A stretch of 64,000 nucleotides of DNA, taken from NCBI RefSeq assembly GCF_004916895.1, contig NZ_SNTZ01000005.1, positions 87,853-151,852 of the forward strand. Reading direction: 5' to 3'. This document shows positions 18,115-27,030 of the stretch, piece after piece (the stretch's first letter is position 1; each line of letters opens with the position of its first letter). The notes under the pieces were generated by a model. The model made no database searches, was not told the DNA's origin, and was given only the letters and a program-made list of their open reading frames with translations. This DNA comes from Flagellimonas alvinocaridis. GTDB lineage: Bacteria > Bacteroidota > Bacteroidia > Flavobacteriales > Flavobacteriaceae. Position numbers and translations under genes: made by a program.

Positions 18115-20379
18115 TTACTGGGCAATGGGTGCAGTAAGGCAATGCTCCGGTATACCAAAGCCGTCCACCAAGACCTCAATATGGGGTCGTAGCTCGGTGG
18201 ATAGACGTTCTACCCGTTGGCGTATCGCCTTGGATTTTGTACTCCCCAAATAACCCTGTTCCAAATACCATCGAGCATCCAAGTGTATCTGTTGCAAAGC
18301 ATGGAGTGTACCCACCTTTTCCAAAAGATTCCTATAGGTCTCATCCTGTACCGTGGCGCAAAATTCAGAAAAAATGGAGTAGGCCAATTCGGTACTATAG
18401 GCCTTTCCCAAGGCCAATAAATGGGTTTGCACCTTTAAGAATGCTTGATACGAAGGCACCCCTTTTTTGATATAACCACGAATCCGCATAGCCAAGGTAT
18501 AGGTCAATCTACGGGTTCGGTAATTAAAGGCATGCTTGTGGAATTTTGGGTTGTACAAGTGTTCGGCATCCACTTTATTGGAATACAGCGGATTGATGGC
18601 CGTTAATTTGTCCGAAAGTTGACTTTGCAGCAATTTCAACACCGATGTGAACCCAGCACTGTTGAATTCTGCCTTAAAATCCGATAGAATTCCTTTGGCG
18701 GCCAGTTGAAGGAGCACGGTGTTGTCGCCTTCGAATGTGGTAAAGATATCCACATCCCCTTTGAGGTCGGCAATCCGGTTTTCCAGTAAATATCCTTTTC
18801 CACCGCAAGCTTCCCTGCATTCTTGTATGGTATCATTGGCAAACCAGGTGATCACCGATTTAAGACCTGCGACTTGGGTTTCAATTTGCCGCTTGTCCGG
18901 TTGGGAGTCGTCACTGTAACGCTTCATCATTTCTTCCAATACCACATGGTAGACATAAGCACTGGCTATGGCTGGGGTCAATCGTATCTGATGCGTGGGA
19001 TAGTCCATGATCAAATCCTCTTGAATTTTGATGCTATCATTGAATTGTCTGCGGTTCAAGGCATACTTCACGGCTATGGTCAAGGCCATCTTGGCGCCTC
19101 CCAACGCCCCTCGAGCCACGCAGATGCGCCCACCTACCAACGTGCCCAGCATGGTGAAAAAACGTTTGTTAGGATTTTTTATCGATGAAAAATATTGGCC
19201 ATCTGAAGTGATTTCTCCATACTTGTCCAAAAGATTTTCTCGGGGAACACTTATAGTATCGAACCAAATTTTTCCATTGTCCACGCCATTTAATCCAAGT
19301 TTATAGCCATTATCCTCAATGGTGATACCTTTGAGCAGTTCATGTTTTTCGTTCCGTAAAGGCACCAAGATGGCATGTACCCCTTCATTTTTTCCATTCA
19401 CGATAAGCTGGGCAAAAACGGTGGCAATTTTGGAATGCAGCGCATTGCCAATATACTCTTTGTTGTCATTCTTGCCTGGAGTATGGATGATGATGGAATC
19501 CGTGGTAGTGTCGTAGGTAGCAGTAGTTTTTATACCCCTTACGTTAGAGCCGTGCCCCGTCTCGGTCATGGCAAAACAACCGAGTAGGTTGGTTTTCCCG
19601 GCATCGGATAAATATTGGTCATGGTGTTTTTTAGTGCCCAATTTTTGGATACTACCTCCAAAAAGACCAAACTGCACCCCAAATTTTACCGCAAGGCTAC
19701 CGTCCACAAACATCAAATGCTCAAATATGGCGGCGTAAGCGGGCATATTATCCGTACCTCCATATTTAGCCGGATAGGCCATGGCACCGTACCCCTTTTC
19801 ACCCAAAAGCGCTACTTGTTTCAAGATTGTGCTCCTAAATTCTTCCTTGTTTCTTCGGATGTCCCACGTAAAGGATGGGTGTTTCAAAAACTGCCGAAAT
19901 TCATCCACAACCGTTGCGTGATCCCCTTTTAGGATTTTGTCCAGAACGCTGGCATCGTATAGGTCCGAAGTCTTTTCATGGACCACTTCAACATCGAACA
20001 AATGGTTGTAATGGTTGGGCTGTATGCCCAAATTAATTTCGATATGTTTTAAGTGATCATTGAAAGTAATGGCATCACTTCGTGTTTGGGTCAAACGTTT
20101 ACTCAAAGATGCTAAAGGATAAGTGTCACTTTCCACGAGTTTTACCCCAGAGCTGGCAATGGTATGTTTCCATGATTTTATCTCTTGGTCCTTGGGCGGA
20201 TTTTCCCTGTTGAGCCAATGATTAAGTTGCTTCTTTTCCGAGGGGTCCAAAGAGGTGTCATCGGAAATGCTTTTCTCCACCACAGAAATTTCAGAAGCCG
20301 ATAATAGATCATCGGACCAAATGACATAGAAAAAAGGGATGTATTGTAGGATTCCCAAGGAATAATCTGTTGTCATCAT
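18115..20379 (-). CDS. Acyl-CoA oxidase/dehydrogenase family protein
   Basis: A FAD enzyme of about 754 residues introducing the alpha,beta double bond in acyl-CoA, probably in fatty-acid degradation. The length and FAMTETGHGSNVRGIKTTAT motif are typical of acyl-CoA oxidases rather than ~380-residue dehydrogenases. Other landmarks are RICVARGALGGAKMALTIAV, the Arg-rich ALNRRQF segment and the FAD-domain ACGGKGYLLENRIADLKGD with TTFEGDN. Whether it uses oxygen or an electron-transfer flavoprotein cannot be told from sequence. It is a stand-alone gene. No terminator separates it from the convergent neighbour. Confidence 0.9.
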   Translation of the reverse strand: MMTTDYSLGILQYIPFFYVIWSDDLLSASEISVVEKSISDDTSLDPSEKKQLNHWLNRENPPKDQEIKSWKHTIASSGVKLVESDTYPLASLSKRLTQTRSDAITFNDHLKHIEINLGIQPNHYNHLFDVEVVHEKTSDLYDASVLDKILKGDHATVVDEFRQFLKHPSFTWDIRRNKEEFRSTILKQVALLGEKGYGAMAYPAKYGGTDNMPAYAAIFEHLMFVDGSLAVKFGVQFGLFGGSIQKLGTKKHHDQYLSDAGKTNLLGCFAMTETGHGSNVRGIKTTATYDTTTDSIIIHTPGKNDNKEYIGNALHSKIATVFAQLIVNGKNEGVHAILVPLRNEKHELLKGITIEDNGYKLGLNGVDNGKIWFDTISVPRENLLDKYGEITSDGQYFSSIKNPNKRFFTMLGTLVGGRICVARGALGGAKMALTIAVKYALNRRQFNDSIKIQEDLIMDYPTHQIRLTPAIASAYVYHVVLEEMMKRYSDDSQPDKRQIETQVAGLKSVITWFANDTIQECREACGGKGYLLENRIADLKGDVDIFTTFEGDNTVLLQLAAKGILSDFKAEFNSAGFTSVLKLLQSQLSDKLTAINPLYSNKVDAEHLYNPKFHKHAFNYRTRRLTYTLAMRIRGYIKKGVPSYQAFLKVQTHLLALGKAYSTELAYSIFSEFCATVQDETYRNLLEKVGTLHALQQIHLDARWYLEQGYLGSTKSKAIRQRVERLSTELRPHIEVLVDGFGIPEHCLTAPIAQ

Positions 20380-20502
20380 TGCATTTTGGGTTAAGATGGG
20401 GTTGTTTTGTTTTCTAAGTATCTAAGGTAAGGTTTAGTTTTCTAAGATGTGTACTTACAATCATTTTGGCTGAATTGCTTTTAGCCTCATGGGCTTTTCA
20501 AC

Positions 20503-20510
20503 TATATTTG
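20503..20510 (+). promoter_or_regulatory. -7 element of a near-leaderless ruvB promoter
   Basis: TATATTTG fits TAnnTTTG exactly and ends 7 nt before the ruvB ATG at 20518, so transcription would start within a few bases of the start codon. The -33 element is poor (a TTG 25 nt upstream). Confidence 0.5.
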
Positions 20511-20517
20511 TTAAGCC

Positions 20518-21540
20518 ATGAATGAAAATTTAGATCCAACGGCCCATAATTTTTCCCAAGAGGAGCTCGATATTGAAAGAGCGTTACGCCCGATTACATT
20601 CGACGATTTTACGGGACAGGCCCAAGTATTGGAAAACCTTAAGGTTTTTGTGCAGGCGGCCAATCTTAGGAATGAGGCCTTGGACCATACCCTTTTCCAT
20701 GGCCCCCCGGGATTGGGAAAAACTACCTTGGCCCATATTCTGGCCAATGAACTTGGCGTGGGAATCAAGGTAACCTCTGGCCCTGTGTTGGACAAGCCCG
20801 GCGATTTGGCGGGCCTGTTGACCAATTTAGAGGAGAGGGACGTACTCTTTATTGATGAAATCCACCGGTTGAGTCCCATTGTGGAGGAATACCTCTACTC
20901 GGCCATGGAGGATTATAAAATTGATATCATGATCGAAACCGGTCCCAATGCAAGGACCGTTCAAATTAATTTGAGTCCCTTCACGTTGATAGGGGCCACC
21001 ACACGATCTGGATTGCTCACGGCACCCATGCGGGCAAGGTTCGGTATCCAGAGTCGATTGGAATATTACAATACAGAACTGCTCTCTACCATTGTGGAAC
21101 GAAGCGCGGAAATCCTAAAAGTACCTATAACCCAGGAAGCGGCCATTGAAATTGCAGGACGAAGTAGGGGAACCCCTAGAATTTGCAATGCCCTCTTACG
21201 CAGGGTTCGGGATTTTGCCCAGATCAAGGGAAATGGCAACATCGATTTGGGAATTTCCCAGTTTAGCCTCAAGGCCTTGAATGTAGATGCACATGGTTTG
21301 GATGAAATGGACAATAAGATTTTGAGCACCATTATTGATAAATTCAAGGGAGGACCCGTCGGAATCACAACCTTGGCCACGGCAGTTTCCGAAAGTGCTG
21401 AGACCATTGAGGAGGTGTACGAACCATTTCTGATTCAGCAGGGTTTTATCATGCGCACCCCCCGCGGACGCGAGGTCACTGAGTTAGCTTATAAACATTT
21501 GGGGAGGATCAAAGGGGGAACGCAAGGAGGGCTTTTTTGA
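20518..21540 (+). CDS. ruvB: Holliday junction branch-migration ATPase RuvB
   Basis: The AAA+ motor of the RuvABC resolvasome, 340 residues. Walker A is [12 protein letters not shown], Walker [11 protein letters not shown], and sensor 1 [12 protein letters not shown]; the RuvB C-terminal winged-helix domain ends in [16 protein letters not shown]. The N-terminus ([20 protein letters not shown]) is typical for flavobacteria and fixes the start at 20518. ruvA lies 5.9 kb downstream, not adjacent. The queG start follows directly after the stop, so the two are probably co-transcribed. Confidence 0.97.
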   Translation: MNENLDPTAHNFSQEELDIERALRPITFDDFTGQAQVLENLKVFVQAANLRNEALDHTLFHGPPGLGKTTLAHILANELGVGIKVTSGPVLDKPGDLAGLLTNLEERDVLFIDEIHRLSPIVEEYLYSAMEDYKIDIMIETGPNARTVQINLSPFTLIGATTRSGLLTAPMRARFGIQSRLEYYNTELLSTIVERSAEILKVPITQEAAIEIAGRSRGTPRICNALLRRVRDFAQIKGNGNIDLGISQFSLKALNVDAHGLDEMDNKILSTIIDKFKGGPVGITTLATAVSESAETIEEVYEPFLIQQGFIMRTPRGREVTELAYKHLGRIKGGTQGGLF

Positions 21541-21541
21541 T

Positions 21542-22465
21542 TTGACTCCAAAAACCAAACATACCACATTGATTAAAACCGAAGCCAAGCGCCTCGGTTT
21601 TTTGTCTTGCGGCGTTTCCAAAGCACAATTTTTGGAAGAGGAAGCCCCGCGATTGGAGAAATGGCTTAAGGCCAACATGCATGGCCAGATGAAGTATATG
21701 GAAAACCATTTCGACAAGCGTTTGGACCCTACCAAGCTCGTGGAAGGGTCAAAATCCGTCATCTCATTACTGTTGAATTATTTTCCCTCAGAACAGCAAA
21801 ACCCAGATTCCTATAAAATTTCCAAGTATGCCTATGGAACCGATTATCACTTTGTAATAAAGGACAAGCTCAAAAGTCTTTTGCATTTTATTCAGGATGA
21901 AATCGGGGAGGTCCATGGAAGGGCCTTTGTGGATTCCGCACCTGTCTTGGATAAGGCATGGGCCGCCCGTAGTGGTTTGGGGTGGATAGGCAAGCACAGT
22001 AATCTACTGACACAGCAAGTTGGCTCGTTTTATTTTATAGCGGAACTTATTGTGGATTTGGATTTGGAGTACGATACGCCAACAACAGACCACTGTGGTA
22101 CCTGTACAGCGTGCATAGATGCTTGTCCTACTGAGGCCATTGTGGAACCCTATATGGTGGATGGCAGTAAATGTATTTCCTATTTTACCATTGAGCTCAA
22201 AGACCAAATTCCTACTGAGTTCAGGGGGAAGTTGGATGATTGGATGTTTGGCTGCGATGTATGCCAAGATGTTTGTCCGTGGAACCGTTTTTCAAAACCA
22301 CACAGGGAACCTCTTTTTGATCCCGACCCCCAGTTGCTGTCCATGACCAAAAAAGATTGGGAAGAAATTACCGAAGAAGTATTCCAGAGGATTTTTAAAA
22401 AATCACCCGTTAAGCGCACTAAGTACAGTGGTCTTCAGCGAAATGTTAAGTTTTTAAAATCCTAG
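21542..22465 (+). CDS. queG: Epoxyqueuosine reductase QueG
   Basis: The last enzyme of queuosine synthesis; it reduces epoxyqueuosine in tRNA and uses cobalamin and two [4Fe-4S] clusters. The 307 residues include DUF1730-type [12 protein letters not shown] and two cluster motifs, [12 protein letters not shown] and [11 protein letters not shown]. The start is most likely a TTG at 21542, one base after the ruvB stop, because no in-frame ATG precedes the conserved [19 protein letters not shown] region. Probably translated from the ruvB mRNA. Confidence 0.94.
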   Translation: MTPKTKHTTLIKTEAKRLGFLSCGVSKAQFLEEEAPRLEKWLKANMHGQMKYMENHFDKRLDPTKLVEGSKSVISLLLNYFPSEQQNPDSYKISKYAYGTDYHFVIKDKLKSLLHFIQDEIGEVHGRAFVDSAPVLDKAWAARSGLGWIGKHSNLLTQQVGSFYFIAELIVDLDLEYDTPTTDHCGTCTACIDACPTEAIVEPYMVDGSKCISYFTIELKDQIPTEFRGKLDDWMFGCDVCQDVCPWNRFSKPHREPLFDPDPQLLSMTKKDWEEITEEVFQRIFKKSPVKRTKYSGLQRNVKFLKS

Positions 22466-22487
22466 AGGTCAACTATAACGTTTTCGT

Positions 22488-22519
22488 TTTGGTGCAAGGC
22501 CAATTTGCGTCTAAGTTTT
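22488..22519 (+). promoter_or_regulatory. Candidate promoter for the MFS transporter gene
   Basis: TTTG at 22488-22491, a 20-nt spacer, then TAAGTTTT at 22512-22519, one mismatch from TAnnTTTG. The implied leader of about 130 nt contains two perfect inverted repeats (22573-22585 and 22602-22622). Confidence 0.45.
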
Positions 22520-22572
22520 TTCAATGAAATAATTAAAAAGACTATATTGAATTGGATTCGTATTGAGAAATC

Positions 22573-22622
22573 CTCAAAATTTGAGTCATGTTTTTAATGG
22601 ATTGAAAATTCTTGATTTTCAA
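22573..22622. promoter_or_regulatory. Pair of inverted repeats upstream of the MFS gene
   Basis: CTCAAA-A-TTTGAG (22573-22585) and TTGAAAAT-TCTTG-ATTTTCAA (22602-22622) are perfect dyads 16 nt apart, 34 nt before the transporter ATG. They could be operator half-sites for a regulator. No regulator gene is adjacent, so its identity is open. Confidence 0.4.
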
Positions 22623-22655
22623 ACACCATTCTTTTCAAACCAAACAACACACAGG

Positions 22656-23987
22656 ATGAAGATCATAAAACCCCGTTTAAGTTTTTGGCAGATATTCAAT
22701 ATGAATGTTGGCTTTTTGGGAATCCAGTACAGTTTTGGACTTCAACAGAGCGCAATAAACCCCATATTTCTTTTTTTGGGGGCCAAAGAAGAAATCTTGC
22801 CCATTTTAAATATTGCCGGCCCTGTTACTGGATTGATTGTACAACCAATAATTGGGGCCATATCAGATAAAACATGGTCGCCAAGATGGGGAAGAAGAAA
22901 ACCTTTTTTCTTGATTGGAGCGGTGATGGGAAGTCTCTGTCTGTTTGCATTTCCATTGAGTCCTGCACTGTGGTTTGCCGTAGGCCTTTTGTGGATTTTG
23001 GATGTGGGGAACAATATGGCCATGGAACCTTACCGGGCTTTTGTGGGAGATAAGCTTCCCGATACCCAATTGAGCATTGGCTACCAAATGCAAAGCTTGT
23101 TTGTAGGAGCTGGTATTTTATTGGCCAATGCATCTATTTTTTTATTTCAAGATTGGTTTGGTGGAGGACAGGAGATAGAAGGTGCCGTTCCCAAATGGTT
23201 GTATTATTCCTTCTTTATTGGCTCGTTTTTGTCCATAGTCACCATATTGTGGTCGGTTTTAAAGACTCCGGAGATACCGCCTTCCGATGAAGAATTGGCA
23301 GAAATCAATAGGCACAAGTCTTTGCCTTTTATGGAGCGTTTTAAAACCCCGTTTGTGGAAATATCACATGCGGTGAAGGAAATGCCCCAGTTTATGTGGC
23401 GATTGTCTGCCGTATATCTGTTTCAGTGGTATGCCCTGTTCGTGTATTGGCAGTTTATAACCCCATTGTTCAGGACAACCATGGGTTTTGATACATCGGA
23501 AGCTGCAGCTCAAGCGGCAAAAATGAGTACTACCTATAATATTGTTACGGCCGTAGTGGCATTGATTTTGGTCCCGTTGACCATGCGATTTGGTGGAAAG
23601 AAAATCTATGCATTAAGTCTGTTGGGAACTGCCATAGCCTTGTTTGCCATTCCCAATATTCAAGACCCGGTGCATGTATTGTTCCCCATGGTTCTATTCG
23701 GCATAGGTTGGGCAGCCATGATGGGCATTCCCTATAGTATGGTTTCCAAGATTGTTCCTCAAGAGCGACGTGGGGTGTACATGGGTATCCTAAATATGAT
23801 GATCGTAATTCCAATGGGTATCCAAACATTGACATTCGGTCCCATTTTTAAAAATTTACTCGGGGCAAACTCTGTCAATGCCATGTTGTTTGCAGGCGGA
23901 TGTTTTGTTATGGCTTCCCTTTTGGCCATGCGCCTAAATGTCCCAAAGAACAAACAGGATACTGAACTGGACATTGAAATGCCTTGA
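22656..23987 (+). CDS. MFS transporter, SLC45/sugar-cation symporter type
   Basis: A 443-residue inner-membrane transporter with about 12 helices. The opening NMNVGFLGIQYSFGLQQSAI, the PRWGRRKPFFLIGA loop (MFS motif A-like, between helices 2 and 3) and the VGDKLPDTQ segment match the SLC45/glycoside-pentoside-hexuronide-like group, whose characterised members move sucrose or maltose with protons. The substrate is inferred; no sugar enzyme gene is adjacent. The ATG at 22656, preceded by ACAGG, is preferred over an in-frame ATG/TTG 31 codons upstream because the family begins here. Confidence 0.87.
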   Translation: MKIIKPRLSFWQIFNMNVGFLGIQYSFGLQQSAINPIFLFLGAKEEILPILNIAGPVTGLIVQPIIGAISDKTWSPRWGRRKPFFLIGAVMGSLCLFAFPLSPALWFAVGLLWILDVGNNMAMEPYRAFVGDKLPDTQLSIGYQMQSLFVGAGILLANASIFLFQDWFGGGQEIEGAVPKWLYYSFFIGSFLSIVTILWSVLKTPEIPPSDEELAEINRHKSLPFMERFKTPFVEISHAVKEMPQFMWRLSAVYLFQWYALFVYWQFITPLFRTTMGFDTSEAAAQAAKMSTTYNIVTAVVALILVPLTMRFGGKKIYALSLLGTAIALFAIPNIQDPVHVLFPMVLFGIGWAAMMGIPYSMVSKIVPQERRGVYMGILNMMIVIPMGIQTLTFGPIFKNLLGANSVNAMLFAGGCFVMASLLAMRLNVPKNKQDTELDIEMP

Positions 23988-24105
23988 GTCTGCCCTTATG
24001 TGAAGTTCCATTTTACAGGGGTTTCAAGGATTATATTAAAATTGATGGAAAGGGACTTTCCAAAACCAAGGAATCCCCTAACTTTACCCATTCATTTTTC
24101 ACTAT

Positions 24106-26403
24106 ATGAGCAAGGAAAAACAAAGACGGGAAGCACTATTATACCATGCTAAACCACAGCCTGGAAAAATAAAAATAGTGCCTACAAAGCCATATTCCAC
24201 GCAACGAGATTTAGCACTGGCCTACTCCCCTGGAGTGGCAGAACCTTGTCTGGAAATAGAAAAGAACAAGGACGATGTATACAAATACACCGCCAAAGGA
24301 AATATTGTGGCCGTGATTTCCAATGGAACGGCCGTATTGGGGTTGGGCAACATAGGCCCAGAAGCATCAAAGCCCGTGATGGAAGGGAAAAGCCTTCTTT
24401 TCAAAATTTTTGCGGATATCGATGGGATTGATATTGAATTGGACACGGAGGATGTGGATAAATTCATTGAAACCGTAAAGACCATTGCCCCCACTTTTGG
24501 TGGCATCAACTTGGAAGATATTAAAGCACCAGAGGCGTTCGAAATAGAAAGACGTCTTAAGGAAGAATTGGATATTCCCGTAATGCATGATGATCAGCAT
24601 GGTACTGCCATAATTTCTGCTGCAGCCTTGCTGAATGCCATTGAGTTGACCAACAAGAAAATTGATAAAGTAAGAATTGTGGTCAGCGGTGCCGGTGCTG
24701 CCGCGGTTTCCTGTACAAAACTTTACAAAGCTTTTGGGGCCAGCGCCAAGAATATTGTTATGCTGGATAGTAAAGGGGTTATCCGGAGCGATAGGGGAAA
24801 TTTAAGTGGGGAGAAACTGGAGTTTGCCACAGATCGCAAAATTGACACATTGGAAGAGGCCATGAAGGATGCGGATGTCTTTATTGGTCTATCCATTGCC
24901 AATATAGTGACTCCAAAAATGCTTAAATCCATGGCAAAGGACCCCATTGTTTTTGCCATGGCCAATCCAAATCCGGAGATCGCCTACGATTTGGCCTGCA
25001 AGACCCGAAAGGATGTTATCATGGCCACTGGGCGTTCCGACCATCCCAATCAAGTGAACAATGTGCTTGGATTTCCTTTTATTTTTAGAGGGGCACTTGA
25101 TGTACGCGCCACCAAAATCAATGAAGAAATGAAGATGGCCGCCGTGAGGGCTTTGGCCGATCTTACCCGTGAGCCTGTTCCCGAGCAGGTAAACATAGCA
25201 TACGATGCCACACGTTTGGCCTTTGGAAAAGAATATATTATCCCGAAACCTTTTGACCCAAGACTGATTACCACCATTCCTTTGGCTGTAGCCAAAGCGG
25301 CCATGGAAAGTGGGGTGGCCAAAGCACCTATTCAGGATTGGGACAGGTATGAGGAAGAACTCTATCAAAGATCGGGCAACGATAACAAGGTGGTAAGACT
25401 ACTTCATAATAGGGCCAAAGTAAACCCAAAGCGAATTGTTTTTGCTGAGGCTGAATTGTTGGATGTAATGAAAGCTGCCCAAATAGTTTATGAGGAAGGC
25501 ATTGCAGAACCCATTCTATTGGGGCACAGGGAAACTATTGAAAACCTTAAAAAAGAACTCGATTTTGATGCCGAAGTGACTATTATTGATCCACGTTCCG
25601 ATGAATCCAAGGAATTGCGGACCAAGTATGCCTTAAAGCTATGGGAATCCAGAAAAAGAAAAGGGGAGACCAAGTATAGTGCACGGGTAAACATGGGCAA
25701 ACGCAACTATTTTGGGGCCATGATGTTGCTTGAAGGGGATGCCGACGGTATGATTTCGGGATATTCAAGGTCATATCCAAGGGTGCTTCGACCTGTTTTT
25801 GAGGTTTTGGGAAGAGCCAAGGGGGTTAAAAATGCTTCCACAGTAAATATTATGATTACGGAAAGAGGGCCACTATTTTTGGCGGACACCTCCATCAATA
25901 TAGATCCCAACGCAGAAGAACTGGCTGAAATAGCCCAAATGACTGCCAATGTGGCCAGCACGTTTGGTTTTAGTCCGGTTATGGCCATGCTTTCCTACGC
26001 CAATTTTGGATCTTCAAACCACCCCAATGCCCAAAAGGTTAAGGAAGCGGTTCGGATTCTTCATGAAAAGAACCCTGATTTAGTGGTGGACGGGGAAATC
26101 CAAACCGATTTTGCATTGAGCCAAGAATTGTGTAACAATAATTTTCCGTTTTCCAAATTGTCCGGTAAAAAGGTGAACACACTTATTTTTCCCAATTTGG
26201 AATCGGCCAACATTACATATAAACTCCTCAAAGGGCTCAATAAGGCTGACTCCATAGGACCTATTATGGTAGGATTGACGAGGGCAGCGCATATTCTTCA
26301 ATTGGGCGCCAGTGTGGATGAGATGGTGAACATGACCGCTGTGGCCGTTATTGATGCCCAAGAACGTGAAAAGCGCAGAAAAATGAGGAGAGAATCTGAG
26401 TAG
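24106..26403 (+). CDS. maeB: NADP-dependent malic enzyme, MaeB type
   Basis: Oxidative decarboxylation of malate to pyruvate, giving NADPH. The 765 residues are a fusion: malic enzyme (about 1-420; LALAYSPGVAEPCLEI, VMHDDQHGTAIISAAALLNA, Rossmann VVSGAGAAAVSC, MANPNPE) and a C-terminal phosphotransacetylase-like domain (about 430-765; ITERGPLFLADTSINIDP; LSYANFGSS). In characterised MaeB proteins the second domain is regulatory and senses acetyl-CoA. No good promoter is visible; TAACTTTA at 24079-24086 is a partial -7 match. Confidence 0.96.
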   Translation: MSKEKQRREALLYHAKPQPGKIKIVPTKPYSTQRDLALAYSPGVAEPCLEIEKNKDDVYKYTAKGNIVAVISNGTAVLGLGNIGPEASKPVMEGKSLLFKIFADIDGIDIELDTEDVDKFIETVKTIAPTFGGINLEDIKAPEAFEIERRLKEELDIPVMHDDQHGTAIISAAALLNAIELTNKKIDKVRIVVSGAGAAAVSCTKLYKAFGASAKNIVMLDSKGVIRSDRGNLSGEKLEFATDRKIDTLEEAMKDADVFIGLSIANIVTPKMLKSMAKDPIVFAMANPNPEIAYDLACKTRKDVIMATGRSDHPNQVNNVLGFPFIFRGALDVRATKINEEMKMAAVRALADLTREPVPEQVNIAYDATRLAFGKEYIIPKPFDPRLITTIPLAVAKAAMESGVAKAPIQDWDRYEEELYQRSGNDNKVVRLLHNRAKVNPKRIVFAEAELLDVMKAAQIVYEEGIAEPILLGHRETIENLKKELDFDAEVTIIDPRSDESKELRTKYALKLWESRKRKGETKYSARVNMGKRNYFGAMMLLEGDADGMISGYSRSYPRVLRPVFEVLGRAKGVKNASTVNIMITERGPLFLADTSINIDPNAEELAEIAQMTANVASTFGFSPVMAMLSYANFGSSNHPNAQKVKEAVRILHEKNPDLVVDGEIQTDFALSQELCNNNFPFSKLSGKKVNTLIFPNLESANITYKLLKGLNKADSIGPIMVGLTRAAHILQLGASVDEMVNMTAVAVIDAQEREKRRKMRRESE

Positions 26404-26443
26404 TTTCTGAAATCTTAAAGTCTAATAATCCAACATACCAAAT

Positions 26444-27025
26444 ATGATTACCCATTTAAGAGGAAAATTGGTAGAGAAGAACCCAACCTATGTAATTATT
26501 GAATGTAATGGCGTAGGATATTTTTTAAACATTTCGCTACATACATTTTCCTTATTGGGCGATGAGGAAAACATTCAGTTGTACACCCATCTTTTAATTA
26601 AAGAGGACTCTCATACTTTGTTTGGTTTTGTGGAACGATCGGAGCGTGAAATTTTCAGGTTATTGATTTCAGTTTCAGGCGTGGGGTCCAGTATTGCCAG
26701 GACCATGTTGTCCTCTCTTTCGCCCACAGAAGTCAGGGATGCCATTGCCAATGGGGATGTGCCTTCCATACAGGGTGTCAAGGGAATAGGGGCTAAGACG
26801 GCGCAACGCGTAATATTGGACCTGAAGGACAAAATTTTGAAAGTTTACGATATGGGAGAAGTTTCCCTTCCATCAAACAATACAAGCAAAGAAGAAGCGT
26901 TATCTGCTTTAGAGGTTCTTGGTTTCACCAGAAAACAATCTGAAAAGGTTGTGGACAAGGTGTTGTCCGGAGATCCTTCACTAAGCGTTGAGAACACTAT
27001 TAAACAGGCGCTGAAAAATTTGTAA
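26444..27025 (+). CDS. ruvA: Holliday junction binding protein RuvA
   Basis: Tetrameric junction-binding subunit of the RuvAB branch-migration complex, 193 residues. It has an N-terminal OB fold (MITHLRGKLVEKNPTYVIIE), tandem helix-hairpin-helix motifs (ISVSGVGSSIARTML and VKGIGAKTAQRVILDLKDK), and a C-terminal three-helix RuvB-contact domain (KEEALSALEVLGFTRKQSEK). It lies 5 nt before sprA, the usual flavobacterial order. Confidence 0.97.
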   Translation: MITHLRGKLVEKNPTYVIIECNGVGYFLNISLHTFSLLGDEENIQLYTHLLIKEDSHTLFGFVERSEREIFRLLISVSGVGSSIARTMLSSLSPTEVRDAIANGDVPSIQGVKGIGAKTAQRVILDLKDKILKVYDMGEVSLPSNNTSKEEALSALEVLGFTRKQSEKVVDKVLSGDPSLSVENTIKQALKNL

Positions 27026-27030
27026 CTAGT

